A DNA stretch of 64,000 bases, taken from NCBI RefSeq assembly GCF_900105945.1, contig NZ_FNSO01000004.1:3224001-3288000 (forward strand), read 5' to 3'. Numbering within the stretch: position 1 is the stretch's first letter; the number at the start of each line of letters is the position of its first letter. The DNA comes from Amycolatopsis tolypomycina (GTDB taxonomy: Bacteria > Actinomycetota > Actinomycetes > Mycobacteriales > Pseudonocardiaceae). The translations under genes were made by a program, and so were the position numbers. Under the pieces are notes generated by a model. That model was not told where the DNA came from. It made no database searches and was given only the letters and a program-made list of their open reading frames with translations. Of this stretch, positions 1 through 10,148 are shown in pieces.

Positions 1-681
1 TACGTCGGCTCCGGCGAGCTCGACCTCGGCATCACCGGCCGAGACCTCGCGCTCGACTCCGGCGCGCCCGTGGAGGAGATCCAGGCGCTCGGCTTCGGCG
101 GCTCGACGTTCCGCTACGCGGCCCCGGCCGGCCGGGACTGGAAGCCGGCGGACCTGGCGGGCAAGCGGCTGGCGACGTCGTACCCGCGGCTGGTCCGCGA
201 CGACCTCGCCCGCCACGGCGTCGAAGCCGAGGTGATCCGGCTCGACGGCGCGGTGGAGATCTCGATCCAGCTCGGCGTGGCGGACGCGATCGCGGACGTC
301 GTCGAGTCCGGCCGGTCGCTGCGGCAGCACAACCTGGTGGCGTTCGGCGACCCGATCTGCGTGTCGGAAGCGGTGCTCCTGCAGCGGCGGGGCACCGAGG
401 AGAGCAAGGCGAAGTCGCAGCTGGCGGCGCGCCTGCGCGGGGTCGTGTTCGCGCAGCAGTACATGATGCTGGACTACGACTGCCCGCGGACGCTGGTCGA
501 ACGCGCGATCGCGATCACGCCGGGCCTGGAGTCGCCGACGGTCGCCCCGCTGGCGCACGAAGACTGGGTCGCGGTGCGGGCGATGGTGTCGCGCAAGAAG
601 GTCAACCTCATCATGGACGAGCTGGCCGAGGTCGGCGCCAAGGCGATCCTGGCCTCGGACATCCGTTCCTGCCGCCTCTGA
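1..681 (+). CDS. hisG: ATP phosphoribosyltransferase HisG, 5' end outside window
   Basis: This is the C-terminal 226 residues of HisG, which joins ATP and PRPP in the first step of histidine synthesis in the cytoplasm. The open frame enters from base 1, reading [18 protein letters not shown], a typical HisG substrate-binding stretch. The end, from about residue 160, is the ACT-like regulatory domain of long-form HisG that binds histidine for feedback inhibition, with the typical segment [19 protein letters not shown]. The start codon and roughly the first 60 residues lie outside the window. It converges on the ParA-like gene, with a strong dyad in the gap. Confidence 0.93.
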   Translation, partial: YVGSGELDLGITGRDLALDSGAPVEEIQALGFGGSTFRYAAPAGRDWKPADLAGKRLATSYPRLVRDDLARHGVEAEVIRLDGAVEISIQLGVADAIADVVESGRSLRQHNLVAFGDPICVSEAVLLQRRGTEESKAKSQLAARLRGVVFAQQYMMLDYDCPRTLVERAIAITPGLESPTVAPLAHEDWVAVRAMVSRKKVNLIMDELAEVGAKAILASDIRSCRL

Positions 682-709
682 TCCACCGACGACGGCCTCC
701 CCGCATGAA

Positions 710-756
710 ATGAACGACTCGTTCATGACGTCCGACGTCATGAACGAGTCGTTCAT
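710..756. terminator. 23-bp perfect inverted repeat between convergent genes
   Basis: The arms at 710-732 and 734-756 are exact reverse complements with one unpaired base. The centre reads GTTCATGACGTC-c-GACGTCATGAAC, and each arm contains a smaller dyad of its own. It lies between the ends of hisG and the ParA-like gene, so a bidirectional terminator is the simplest reading. There is no T-run, as usual in actinobacteria. A second element with the same central 29 bases lies at 44199-44251. Confidence 0.6.
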
Positions 757-762
757 GACGTT

Positions 763-1698
763 TCAGCGGGGGCGGTTGGGCTTCTTGGGCAGCAGGTCGT
801 AGAGGCCCTTGCGGGCGCCGTTGTCGTTGACGTTGCGGGCCACCGCGACCTCGGAGATGAAGTCCTCGAAGACGAACTCCTCGTCGGCCGGGATCACCGC
901 CGGGGCGGCGTTCTGCTCCAGGTGGCCGTCGAGGGTTTCCGCGATCTCGCGGAAGGACAGCGCTTGCAGCGTCTCCGGCGCGTAGGTCGTCACCGGGACG
1001 CCGTGTGCCGCCGCCTCGTTCATCACCACGCCCAGCGGCAGGTGCGAGAGCATCGGGATGCCGAAGTCGTACATCTCCTGCAGGGCCGCGGCCGCGTAGT
1101 GCGAGATCGGCCGCCGGTAGAGGCTCGGGACCAGGCCGAACCAGGACAGCGGCTGCCGTCCGACGGTCTGCTCGACGTACCGGACCTGGTCGGCCAGCAG
1201 CCGCAGCGCGCGGATGCTGGTCTTGTCCGGCTGGACCGGCACCAGGATGCCGTGCGAGGCCGCCAGCGCGTTGTTCGTCAGCACGTCCAGTGCGGGCGGG
1301 CAGTCGATGACGCAGTGGTCGTAGTTGGCGAACTGGATGACCCGGGCGAGCTGCCAGCCGGGGACGCGGAACGAGTCGAGCCGCCGGATCAGGTCGAACA
1401 TGCCCGGTGACGTCGGCACGACGTCGAGGGCGCCGCCGCGGCCGAGGTTGCTGCGCGGGTGCGGGACGACGAGCTCCTCGATCGGGCCTTTCCACGTCTT
1501 GGCCAGCGCCTTCGCCAGGCTCGGCTGGTCCGCGGCCACCTCGGACAGGCCGAGCATCTCGGTCGTCGCGTGGCCTTGCGGGTCGAGGTCGACCAGGAGC
1601 ACCCGGCGGCCCCGCTCGGCCAGTGCGGCCGCGGTGCCGACGCTCAGTGAGGTCTTGCCGACCCCGCCTTTCTGGTTGACCACCGAGGTGATCTGCAT
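763..1698 (-). CDS. ParA/MinD-family ATPase
   Basis: A 311-residue ParA-type ATPase. The deviant Walker A motif KGGVGKT is at residues 10-16, followed by LLVDLDPQG (34-42) and a later VIDCPPAL motif. Such proteins position DNA or protein cargo through ATP-driven dimerisation. No parB-like partner is visible, and the chromosomal parAB locus normally sits near the origin, so this is probably an orphan paralogue. The start is ATG with a GAGGAG-like ribosome site just upstream. It lies 64 nt downstream of the thioesterase gene on the same strand and may be co-transcribed. Cargo unknown. Confidence 0.85.
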   Translation of the reverse strand: MQITSVVNQKGGVGKTSLSVGTAAALAERGRRVLLVDLDPQGHATTEMLGLSEVAADQPSLAKALAKTWKGPIEELVVPHPRSNLGRGGALDVVPTSPGMFDLIRRLDSFRVPGWQLARVIQFANYDHCVIDCPPALDVLTNNALAASHGILVPVQPDKTSIRALRLLADQVRYVEQTVGRQPLSWFGLVPSLYRRPISHYAAAALQEMYDFGIPMLSHLPLGVVMNEAAAHGVPVTTYAPETLQALSFREIAETLDGHLEQNAAPAVIPADEEFVFEDFISEVAVARNVNDNGARKGLYDLLPKKPNRPR

Positions 1699-1762
1699 GC
1701 CGGAGCGCTCCTCAAGTCGGTCGTTCCGCGAAGGTTATTGGATGCGGGCCCGTTGTGGGTGG

Positions 1763-2554
1763 CTATCCGGCCCCGGCCTGTCGCGGCCGGACCATCAGGG
1801 CCTGCGCGCCGGTGGCCACCGGGCCGCCGGCGTCGTGCAGGATGCTCGTCGCGGTGCCGATGCCGTGCTTGCCGACGAGCGTGACCGCGTCGAGGCCGAT
1901 CCACTCGCCTTCGGGCACCCGCCGCAGGTGCACGGTGAGTTCGGAGTTGATGAACCACCACTTGCGCGGGTCGAGGTAGTTGGAGACGCCGTTGCCGGAG
2001 TCGGCGACGGTGAACAGCCGTTGCAGGCCGCTCGGCTCCTCGCCGTCGACCAGCGGGACGCGCTGGCGGGCCCACACCGCGGCCGGGCCCGGCACGTCCA
2101 TGCCGCCGCGCACCGCGCGCCATTCCATCGCGTCGAGGTAGCCGCCCTGCCAGCCGTCCGGCCACGGCGACTCGCCGACGCTGTCCGGCCCGGGCAGCAG
2201 GGGACCGGCGTCGGTGCCGGCTTCCGCCGTGTCCGACGTCGCGATGCGCCACGCCGACGCCCGCGCCACGACGCGCTCGGCGCTGGCCAGCTCGGCCTGC
2301 AGCAGCTCGACCGACCGGCCGGGGCGTTCGATCCGGGCCCGCGCGGTGAGCTCCGCGACCGGCGCCGGGCCGAGGATCTCGACGGTCACGCGCGCGAGTG
2401 CGGCCGGGTGCGCCGTTTCGACGGTTTCGAGGGCCCGGACCAGCAACGCCGACGGCGGGCCGAAGTGCTGGGCGTCCGGCGTCCACGGGCCGGCGGTGTG
2501 GGCGGTCGCGGAGAACCGGCCTTCGCCGAGCGGGACGTAGAAGGCGTCGGCCAT
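1763..2554 (-). CDS. TesB-like acyl-CoA thioesterase family protein
   Basis: A 263-residue protein with the look of a double hot-dog thioesterase: an N-terminal half with FGPPSALLVRALE and a C-terminal half with a KWWFINSELTVHL stretch, where TesB-like enzymes position acyl-CoA. It probably hydrolyses an acyl-CoA, but no catalytic residue can be assigned with confidence by eye. Its ATG overlaps the stop of the upstream nuclease gene by one base (TGATG), so the two are likely translationally coupled. A larger open frame extends upstream, but the coupled ATG is the natural start. Confidence 0.75.
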   Translation of the reverse strand: MADAFYVPLGEGRFSATAHTAGPWTPDAQHFGPPSALLVRALETVETAHPAALARVTVEILGPAPVAELTARARIERPGRSVELLQAELASAERVVARASAWRIATSDTAEAGTDAGPLLPGPDSVGESPWPDGWQGGYLDAMEWRAVRGGMDVPGPAAVWARQRVPLVDGEEPSGLQRLFTVADSGNGVSNYLDPRKWWFINSELTVHLRRVPEGEWIGLDAVTLVGKHGIGTATSILHDAGGPVATGAQALMVRPRQAGAG

Positions 2555-3453
2555 CAGTCGGCCCTGTCCAGGGGTGTCTCCTCGCCCGCGTCGGGCTCCG
2601 GCCAGCCGGGGTACGCGGGTGGGGTGCCGCCGTACTCCGGGCAGTGGGCCTGGTGGTCGCACCAGTTGCACAGTTTGCTCTTGTTGGGCCGGAAGTCGCC
2701 GGTTTTGCCCGCTTTGAGGATGGCCTGCCAGATGGCTTCCAGCGTGCGCTCGAAGCGCAGCAGCTCGGCCTCGTCGGGCGTGTAGGCCAGCGATTGGCCG
2801 TCGGTGAGGTACATGAGCTTCAGCTGGCGGGGGACGATCCCGCGCAGCCGCCACAGGACCACGGCGTAGAACTTCATCTGGAACATCGCCTTGGCCTCGC
2901 CGATCTCGCGCGGCGCGGCCCCGGTCTTGTAGTCGACGACCCGGATCTCGCCGGTCGGCGCGACGTCGAGGCGGTCGATGTAGCCGCGCAGCAGGACGCC
3001 GGAGCCGAGCTCGATCTCGACGTGCAGCTCGCAGGCCTCGGGTTCCAGGCGCCGCGGGTCTTCGAGTTCGAAGTAGGCGTCGAGGAGCTTTTCGGCCGAC
3101 CGCAGCCAGTCGGCGTGGTCTTCGGGTTTCTCGCCGTCGAACAGCTCGGTCCACTCCGGACGGTCGGCGGAGAGGTCGGTCCACGCCGGACCGAGCAGCT
3201 CGCGCGCCTGTGCGGGGACGCGTTCGGCGGCGGGGAGGGCGAAGAGCCGTTCGAGGACCGAGTGGACGAGCGTGCCGCGCAGCTGGGCCTTGGTCGGGAC
3301 CTCCGGCAGCCGGTCGACCGCGCGGAACCGGTAGAGCAACGGGCACTGCTTGAAGTCGCTGGCCCGTGACGGCGACAACGCGGGCCGCCGCCGCACTTCG
3401 GTGGCGACGGCGGCGGCTGGGGTGTCGGTGGTGACGGTGTCGGCGTCGGGCAT
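2554..3453 (-). CDS. RecB-family (Cas4-like) exonuclease
   Basis: A 299-residue PD-(D/E)XK nuclease. H64 (TLVHSVLE), D160 (YIDRLD), the DYK triad at 174-176 (VVDYKTG) and QMKFYA at 192-197 form the RecB/Cas4 nuclease core. C37, C262, C265 and C271 match the four-cysteine iron-sulphur arrangement of AddB/Cas4-type nucleases. It corresponds to the Rv2119 position in M. tuberculosis (from memory). The ATG lies six bases after TACGCT, so the mRNA is probably leaderless; the promoter resembles a PafBC site (separate entry). A role in DNA end processing or repair is inferred. Confidence 0.82.
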   Translation of the reverse strand: MPDADTVTTDTPAAAVATEVRRRPALSPSRASDFKQCPLLYRFRAVDRLPEVPTKAQLRGTLVHSVLERLFALPAAERVPAQARELLGPAWTDLSADRPEWTELFDGEKPEDHADWLRSAEKLLDAYFELEDPRRLEPEACELHVEIELGSGVLLRGYIDRLDVAPTGEIRVVDYKTGAAPREIGEAKAMFQMKFYAVVLWRLRGIVPRQLKLMYLTDGQSLAYTPDEAELLRFERTLEAIWQAILKAGKTGDFRPNKSKLCNWCDHQAHCPEYGGTPPAYPGWPEPDAGEETPLDRAD

Positions 3454-3459
3454 GGGCAG

Positions 3460-3482
3460 AGCGTAACGCCGGGGTCCGACAG
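3460..3482 (-). promoter_or_regulatory. Candidate PafBC-like leaderless promoter of the RecB-like nuclease
   Basis: On the minus strand the sequence reads CTGTCGGAC, eight bases, TACGCT, six bases, ATG. The mycobacterial PafBC-dependent promoter is TTGTCRNTG-N8-TANNNT. This site has the exact N8 spacing and a good -10, but differs from the consensus at the first base and at the TG ending the upstream element. Moderate match only. Confidence 0.45.
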
Positions 3483-3525
3483 TTCCGGCGACCGCAACGC
3501 CCGCCACCCGCCCCGCGACCCCAAA

Positions 3526-3638
3526 CGCCCCAATGTGGCGTTCGGTGCGCTGGACGCACCCAATGTGGCGTTCGGTGCGTTGAGCGCACCCAATGTGGCG
3601 TTCGGTGCGTTGAGCGCACCCAACGCCACATTGGGGCG
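3526..3638. repeat. Three tandem 30-bp units closed by an inverted copy (palindromic element, copy 1)
   Basis: Units starting CAATGTGGCGTTCGGTGCG occupy 3531-3560, 3561-3590 and 3591-3620. They end in an inverted partial copy, so 3526-3542 pairs exactly with 3622-3638 (17 bp). Each unit also carries an inner GGTGCG/CGCACC dyad. There are no spacers, so it is not a CRISPR array. It lies in the 255-nt gap between two divergent genes. A related copy is at 40183-40269. Confidence 0.85.
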
Positions 3639-3696
3639 CATCGGGCGGGCGCGACACCCGTGGGGGCGGATCACCCGGTACCCACACCCGGGGCTC

Positions 3697-3702
3697 TAGG
3701 CT
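3697..3702 (+). promoter_or_regulatory. -10 hexamer TAGGCT, leaderless start of the site-2 protease gene
   Basis: TAGGCT ends seven bases before the ATG at 3709, leaving six bases between. This places the transcription start at or next to the start codon. No ribosome-binding site precedes the ATG. Confidence 0.5.
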
Positions 3703-3708
3703 CTCCGC

Positions 3709-5756
<2,048 letters not shown>

Positions 5757-5760
5757 GGCA

Positions 5761-6543
5761 GTGCCGCCGCGCCGCAAGGCCGGACTGGCGGTGGCTGCGG
5801 TCGTCGTGGCCGTCCTCGTGGTGCTGTGCGTGGGCTTCGCGCCGTCGTGGCTGGTCGGCCACGTACCCGGGCTGGGGGCGGCGGAGCGGTTGAAGGCCGT
5901 CAACGACGTCCGCGCGACTCTGCTGCAGGCGCTCGGTGGCCTTCTCGCCCTGGCCGGCGTCGGGCTGGGTGCGGTCCTCACGTCCCGGCAGCTGGTGCTC
6001 AACCGCGTGAGCCGGTCGATCGACCTGTTCACCAAGGCGATCGACCAGCTCAGCGCGGAGCGGGAACCGACCCGGCAGGGCGCCGTATACGCCCTGGAAC
6101 AGCTGGCGGAGCTCGATCCCCGGTACCGCGGTCACGTCCACGCGCTGCTGGCTTCCTTCATCCGCGGCCGGGCACCGTGGCAGCCCGGGACGGCGCGTCG
6201 TGACGGCGGTCCGGCTGACGACGTCGCGGCCGCGCTCGCGGCGCTGGGCCGGGGCGGGATGATCGAACCGGGTGCGGCGTCCGAGCTGGAACGCGTTGAC
6301 CTCCGGGGCGCCGACCTGACCGGCCTCGCGATCCCGCGGGTCTGCTTCGCGGGGGCCAACCTGGAAGGCGCGGTGCTGCGGAACGCGAACCTCGCCGACG
6401 CCACCCTGACCGGCGCGATCCTGCGGGACGCCGACCTACGCGGGGCCGACCTCACCGGCGCCGACCTGGCGGACGCGGACGTGACCGGGGTCCGCGCCGA
6501 CGCTGCCACCCGCTGGCCCGGCGGCTTCACCCTGACCGGCTAG
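5761..6543 (+). CDS. Membrane-anchored pentapeptide-repeat protein
   Basis: A 260-residue protein beginning at GTG four bases after trmI. It has a membrane segment at residues 8-28 (AVAAVVVAVLVVLCVGF) and a second at about 55-75. From about residue 180 there is a run of A(D/N)LxxA-type pentapeptide repeats (GADLTG, GANLEG, NADLRG-like units), which fold as a right-handed quadrilateral beta-helix. Function unknown; some relatives mimic DNA or regulate membrane processes. Close spacing implies co-transcription with trmI. Its stop overlaps the stop of the convergent gene by four bases. Confidence 0.8.
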   Translation: MPPRRKAGLAVAAVVVAVLVVLCVGFAPSWLVGHVPGLGAAERLKAVNDVRATLLQALGGLLALAGVGLGAVLTSRQLVLNRVSRSIDLFTKAIDQLSAEREPTRQGAVYALEQLAELDPRYRGHVHALLASFIRGRAPWQPGTARRDGGPADDVAAALAALGRGGMIEPGAASELERVDLRGADLTGLAIPRVCFAGANLEGAVLRNANLADATLTGAILRDADLRGADLTGADLADADVTGVRADAATRWPGGFTLTG

Positions 6544-6989
6544 CCCGGCACGCACCAGCGGCCGTTCTCCTTGTGCAGCGGGAACGGCGTGTCCTTGACC
6601 CCGCCCGCCGCCTCGACGTGCACCTTTGCCGTCGCGGACTCGCCGCGTAGCTCCGGGGGTGCCAGCAGTTTCACCTTGACCGGGCCGGCCGCGTCCCACA
6701 TCCGCTGCAGGCCCGCGAGCGCCTCGGCCGTCTGCGGGCGGCAGGTGAGCTTGCCGAACGCCGCCGAGTCGTGGCGGGCGATCGCGTCGACGATCGCGCC
6801 GGCCAGCACCGCCACCGCCGCCGTGTCGGCCTCGTCGGGGGCCGGCGGCACCGACGGGCGGGTCGACGGCGCCGGCGGGTCCGAGGCCGGGGGCGGCGAG
6901 CCGGCGGGCGCGACGAGCAGCAGCCCCAGCACCACGCCTGCCCCGGCCGCGCCGAGCAGGACCAGCCCGGCGGCGAGCGCGCGGTTCAC
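6540..6989 (-). CDS. Small secreted or membrane-anchored protein, related to its upstream neighbour
   Basis: A 149-residue protein with an N-terminal hydrophobic segment (residues 5-27, LAAGLVLLGAAGAGVVLG), a Pro-rich linker (29-50) and a compact C-terminal domain of about 90 residues ending in ENGRWCVPG. The C-terminal domain is like that of the gene at 7003-7929, which ends ESGLWCLSN, and both have a Cys in the middle (LTCRP, TICRS). I infer a duplicated extracytoplasmic domain held by one disulphide. Function unknown. Only 13 nt separate it from the upstream gene, so they are probably an operon. Confidence 0.7.
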   Translation of the reverse strand: MNRALAAGLVLLGAAGAGVVLGLLLVAPAGSPPPASDPPAPSTRPSVPPAPDEADTAAVAVLAGAIVDAIARHDSAAFGKLTCRPQTAEALAGLQRMWDAAGPVKVKLLAPPELRGESATAKVHVEAAGGVKDTPFPLHKENGRWCVPG

Positions 6990-7002
6990 CGCCGCGGGAG
7001 GG

Positions 7003-7929
7003 TCACGCGCCGTCCGCCTTGACGTTGGACAGACACCAGAGCCCGGATTCCTTCTGCGCCGACATCGTGCCGACCTTGGTCTTGGTGCCGTCGGTGGCCG
7101 AGTAGCGGACGGTGGCCTTGTCGCCGGACTCCGCCGCCGTGCCGGTCAGCTTGACCGTGACGTTGGGGATGTCGCCCGTGGTGCCGTCGTGGACGCTGCG
7201 GCAGATCGTGTCGTCGAGCGCCTTCTCGTCACTGGCGTTGTAGGCCGTGATGGTCGCGTCGAACAGCTCCTGGGCGCTGGGCTTACCGCCGGGGGCCGGG
7301 CCGCCCGCGGGCTTGCTCGTCTTCGACGTCGGGCTGGTCGGCGTGGTGCTCTTGGGCTTCGGGGTGGACGCCTTGGGGGCCGTCGTCGGGGCCGGCGCCG
7401 AGCTGCTGGTCGCGGGCGGCGCGGCGGCCTGCTGGTCGTCACCCTGGTTGGCGAGGACCACCGCGGTCACCCCGCCGCCGACCAGGACGACCGCGGCGGC
7501 CGCGATGCCGACGATCAGGCCGGTCTTCTTCTTGGGCGGGGGCGCCTCGCCGAAACCGCCGCCGTAGGAGTCGTAGCCGCCGAAGTTCTGGGGCGGCTGG
7601 CCCCACTGGTCCTGCTGGCCGTACTGGGGGTAGCCCTGCTGGGGCTGAGGGCCCGTCTGCGGCTGGTAACCGCCCTGGCCGGACTGGTCGTACCCGCCCG
7701 GCTGCCCGTACTGCTGGGTGCCGTCATAGCCGCCGGGCCGGCCGTACTGCTGGGTGCCGTCGTAGGGGCCGGGCTGCCCGAACTGCTGCGTGCCGCCGTA
7801 GCCGGGCTGGGCCTGCGGGCCGCTCTGGGGGTAGCCGCCCTGCTGCGGCTGGCCGTACGGCCCGGGCTGCTGCCCGTAGCCGCCGGGCTGCTGGCCGTAG
7901 CCGCCCGGTTGCTGCGGCGGGTAGGTCAT
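7003..7929 (-). CDS. Gln/Gly/Pro-rich membrane protein with extracytoplasmic domain
   Basis: A 308-residue protein. Residues 1-130 are low-complexity repeats of the GGYGQQPG and [11 protein letters not shown] type, presumably cytoplasmic and disordered. After a basic PPKKKTG comes one membrane segment (about 138-160, [23 protein letters not shown]). A Ser/Thr/Pro-rich linker leads to an outer domain of about 95 residues ending [15 protein letters not shown]. The architecture is common in actinobacteria. The domain is related to that of the downstream gene. Function unknown. Confidence 0.75.
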   Translation of the reverse strand: MTYPPQQPGGYGQQPGGYGQQPGPYGQPQQGGYPQSGPQAQPGYGGTQQFGQPGPYDGTQQYGRPGGYDGTQQYGQPGGYDQSGQGGYQPQTGPQPQQGYPQYGQQDQWGQPPQNFGGYDSYGGGFGEAPPPKKKTGLIVGIAAAAVVLVGGGVTAVVLANQGDDQQAAAPPATSSSAPAPTTAPKASTPKPKSTTPTSPTSKTSKPAGGPAPGGKPSAQELFDATITAYNASDEKALDDTICRSVHDGTTGDIPNVTVKLTGTAAESGDKATVRYSATDGTKTKVGTMSAQKESGLWCLSNVKADGA

Positions 7930-8297
7930 GACGGGTTCCCCCTAGCGTTCTTCGAGTAGCGCCCGGCCGTCGCGGCCGGGTACAGCGTCGCCCGATGCTA
8001 GCCACCGGCCCGGCCCGCCGCGCGGTTAGGGCGGAACTGGCCGGAATTGCCCGGCTTGGGGGCCGCGGTTGGGGCCCCGGCGGCCGGGGTACTCCCGACG
8101 TGCTTGCTTCGTCCCGGCCCGGACGGACCCGCGACACACCGGCGCCACGGCACCGAAATGGCCGCTTGCGCTGCGGGAATGTCCGTGCTGGATGCGGCAG
8201 GCGAACCGCGACGCGCCGATCTTGTGATCCGGAAAGGCCTTTTCTTGTCGGTGATCGCCGGTACCGTGGAATGAAAAGCACTCCGAGGAGGTGCCCG
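7930..8297. other. 368-nt divergent gap before arc
   Basis: No convincing gene lies here; open frames on both strands lack recognisable features. It must hold the promoter of the minus-strand Gln-rich gene. It also holds the arc promoter at 8245-8267 and the arc ribosome site GAGGAG at 8285-8290. Confidence 0.6.
8245..8267 (+). promoter_or_regulatory. PafBC-type DNA-damage promoter of arc
   Basis: The sequence reads TTGTCGGTG (8245-8253), exactly eight bases, then TACCGT (8262-8267). It matches every specified position of the RecA-independent, PafBC-dependent promoter pattern TTGTCRNTG-N8-TANNNT known from mycobacteria. A start about seven bases downstream would give a leader of roughly 24 nt that includes the GAGGAG ribosome site of arc. 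PafB and PafC are encoded 19 kb downstream. Confidence 0.7.
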
Positions 8298-10100
8298 ATG
8301 CATCATGACCTTCCCGGAGGTCGGCGCGAGGAGGCCGACCCTTCAGCAACATCAGGAGCTGGGACGACGGCGGACGAGCAGGCTCGGCAGATCCGTTTTC
8401 TCGAGGAAGAAGTGGCGCTGCTGCGCCGCAAACTGACGGACTCGCCCCGGCAGAACCGCGTTCTCGAACAGCGGCTCGCCGAGGCCTCGGAAAGGGTGAG
8501 CCAGCTCACCGAACGCAACACCAAACTGGTCGAAACCCTGCGCGAAGCGCGAGGACAGCTCCTCGCCCTCCGCGAGGAGGTCGACCGGCTGGCCCAGCCA
8601 CCGTCCGGCTACGGCGTCTTCGTCGAGGCGTACGAGGACAACACGGTGGACGTCTTCACGGCCGGCCGGAAGATGCGGGTGTCGGTTTCGCCCGCGGTCG
8701 AGCTCTCGTCGCTGCGCCGCGGTCAGGCGCTGCGGCTCAACGAGGCGCTCACCGTGGTCGAGGCCGGCGGCTTCGAACGCACCGGCGAGGTCTGCGCGTT
8801 GCGTGAGGTGCTCGCCGCCGACGTCGAGGGCGGCAGCCTTCGCGCGCTGGTGGTCGGGCACGCGGACGAGGAGCGGGTGGTCCTGCTCTCCGACCTGCTG
8901 GCCGAGCAGCCGCTCAAGCCGGGCGACTCGCTGCTGGTCGACTCCAAGGCCGGCTACGCGTACGAGCGCGTGCCGAAGGCGGAGGTCGAGGACCTGGTGC
9001 TGGAGGAGGTGCCCGACGTCCGCTACGAGGACATCGGTGGCCTCACCCGGCAGATCGAGCAGATCAGGGACGCGGTCGAGCTGCCGTTCCTGCACGCCGA
9101 CCTGTACCAGGAGTACCAGCTGCGGCCGCCGAAGGGTGTCCTGCTCTACGGCCCGCCGGGCTGCGGCAAGACGCTCATCGCCAAGGCGGTGGCGAACTCG
9201 CTGGCCAAGAAGGTGGCGGCGGCGCGGGGCGAGAACGAGGACGGGAAGTCCTACTTCCTGAACATCAAGGGTCCCGAGCTGCTCAACAAGTTCGTCGGGG
9301 AGACCGAGCGGCACATCCGCCTGATCTTCCAGCGGGCGCGGGAGAAGGCCTCCGAGGGCACCCCGGTGATCGTGTTCTTCGACGAGATGGACTCGATCTT
9401 CCGGACCCGTGGGTCGGGCGTGTCGTCCGACGTCGAGACCACGATCGTGCCGCAGCTGCTGTCGGAGATCGACGGTGTCGAGGGCCTGGAGAACGTCATC
9501 GTCATCGGCGCCTCCAACCGCGAGGACATGATCGACCCGGCGATCCTGCGGCCGGGCCGGCTCGACGTCAAGATCAAGATCGAGCGTCCGGACGCCGAAG
9601 GCGCGAAGGACATCTTCTCCAAGTACCTGGCCGAAGGCCTGCCGATCCACGCCGACGACCTCGCCGAGTTCGGCGGCGACGCCAAGGCGACGTTCGACGC
9701 GATGATCCAGCACACCGTCGAGCGGATGTACGAGGAGAGCGACGAGAACCGGTTCCTCGAGGTGACCTACGCCAACGGGGACAAGGAAGTCCTGTACTTC
9801 CGCGACTTCAACTCGGGCGCGATGATCCAGAACATCGTGGACCGGGCGAAGAAGTCGGCGATCAAGTCGGTGCTGGAGACCAAGCAGCCGGGTCTCCGCG
9901 TGCAGCACCTGCTCGACGCGATCGTCGACGAGTTCGCGGAGAACGAGGACCTGCCCAACACCACCAACCCGGACGACTGGGCCCGGATCTCCGGCAAGAA
10001 GGGCGAGCGGATCGTCTACATCCGCACGCTCGTCACCGGCAAGAACCAGGACTCGGGGCGGGCGATCGACACCGCCACGAACACCGGTCAGTACCTGTAG
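8298..10100 (+). CDS. arc: Proteasome-associated AAA ATPase ARC/Mpa
   Basis: A 600-residue hexameric unfoldase that recognises pupylated proteins and feeds them into the 20S proteasome. A coiled coil spans about residues 27-100 and binds Pup; two OB folds follow (about 101-240). The AAA domain has Walker A GPPGCGKT at 285-292, Walker [11 protein letters not shown] near 355-364 and the arginine-finger region LRPGRLD. The C-terminus GQYL carries the penultimate Tyr that docks into the PrcA rings. ATG 8298 has GAGGAG seven bases upstream. The gene has its own PafBC-like promoter and is separated from dop by inserted genes. Confidence 0.96.
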   Translation: MHHDLPGGRREEADPSATSGAGTTADEQARQIRFLEEEVALLRRKLTDSPRQNRVLEQRLAEASERVSQLTERNTKLVETLREARGQLLALREEVDRLAQPPSGYGVFVEAYEDNTVDVFTAGRKMRVSVSPAVELSSLRRGQALRLNEALTVVEAGGFERTGEVCALREVLAADVEGGSLRALVVGHADEERVVLLSDLLAEQPLKPGDSLLVDSKAGYAYERVPKAEVEDLVLEEVPDVRYEDIGGLTRQIEQIRDAVELPFLHADLYQEYQLRPPKGVLLYGPPGCGKTLIAKAVANSLAKKVAAARGENEDGKSYFLNIKGPELLNKFVGETERHIRLIFQRAREKASEGTPVIVFFDEMDSIFRTRGSGVSSDVETTIVPQLLSEIDGVEGLENVIVIGASNREDMIDPAILRPGRLDVKIKIERPDAEGAKDIFSKYLAEGLPIHADDLAEFGGDAKATFDAMIQHTVERMYEESDENRFLEVTYANGDKEVLYFRDFNSGAMIQNIVDRAKKSAIKSVLETKQPGLRVQHLLDAIVDEFAENEDLPNTTNPDDWARISGKKGERIVYIRTLVTGKNQDSGRAIDTATNTGQYL

Positions 10101-10110
10101 TTGCGAAGCG

Positions 10111-10142
10111 CGATGGGCGGCTGCCGCGGCAGCCGCCCATCG
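10111..10142. terminator. Perfect 32-bp palindrome between arc and the DMT gene
   Basis: Sixteen-base arms (CGATGGGCGGCTGCCG and its complement) meet with no unpaired base, 10 nt after the arc stop and 6 nt before the end of the convergent gene. A bidirectional terminator is likely. Confidence 0.75.
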
Positions 10143-10148
10143 GCGTGT

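Noticed and set aside
763..1698. The chromosomal parA of a parABS origin system
   Set aside because: No parB, parS-like palindromes, or origin genes (dnaA, gidB, rnpA) are nearby.
3531..3620. CRISPR array
   Set aside because: The 30-bp units abut each other with no unique spacers and close with an inverted copy; no cas genes are nearby.
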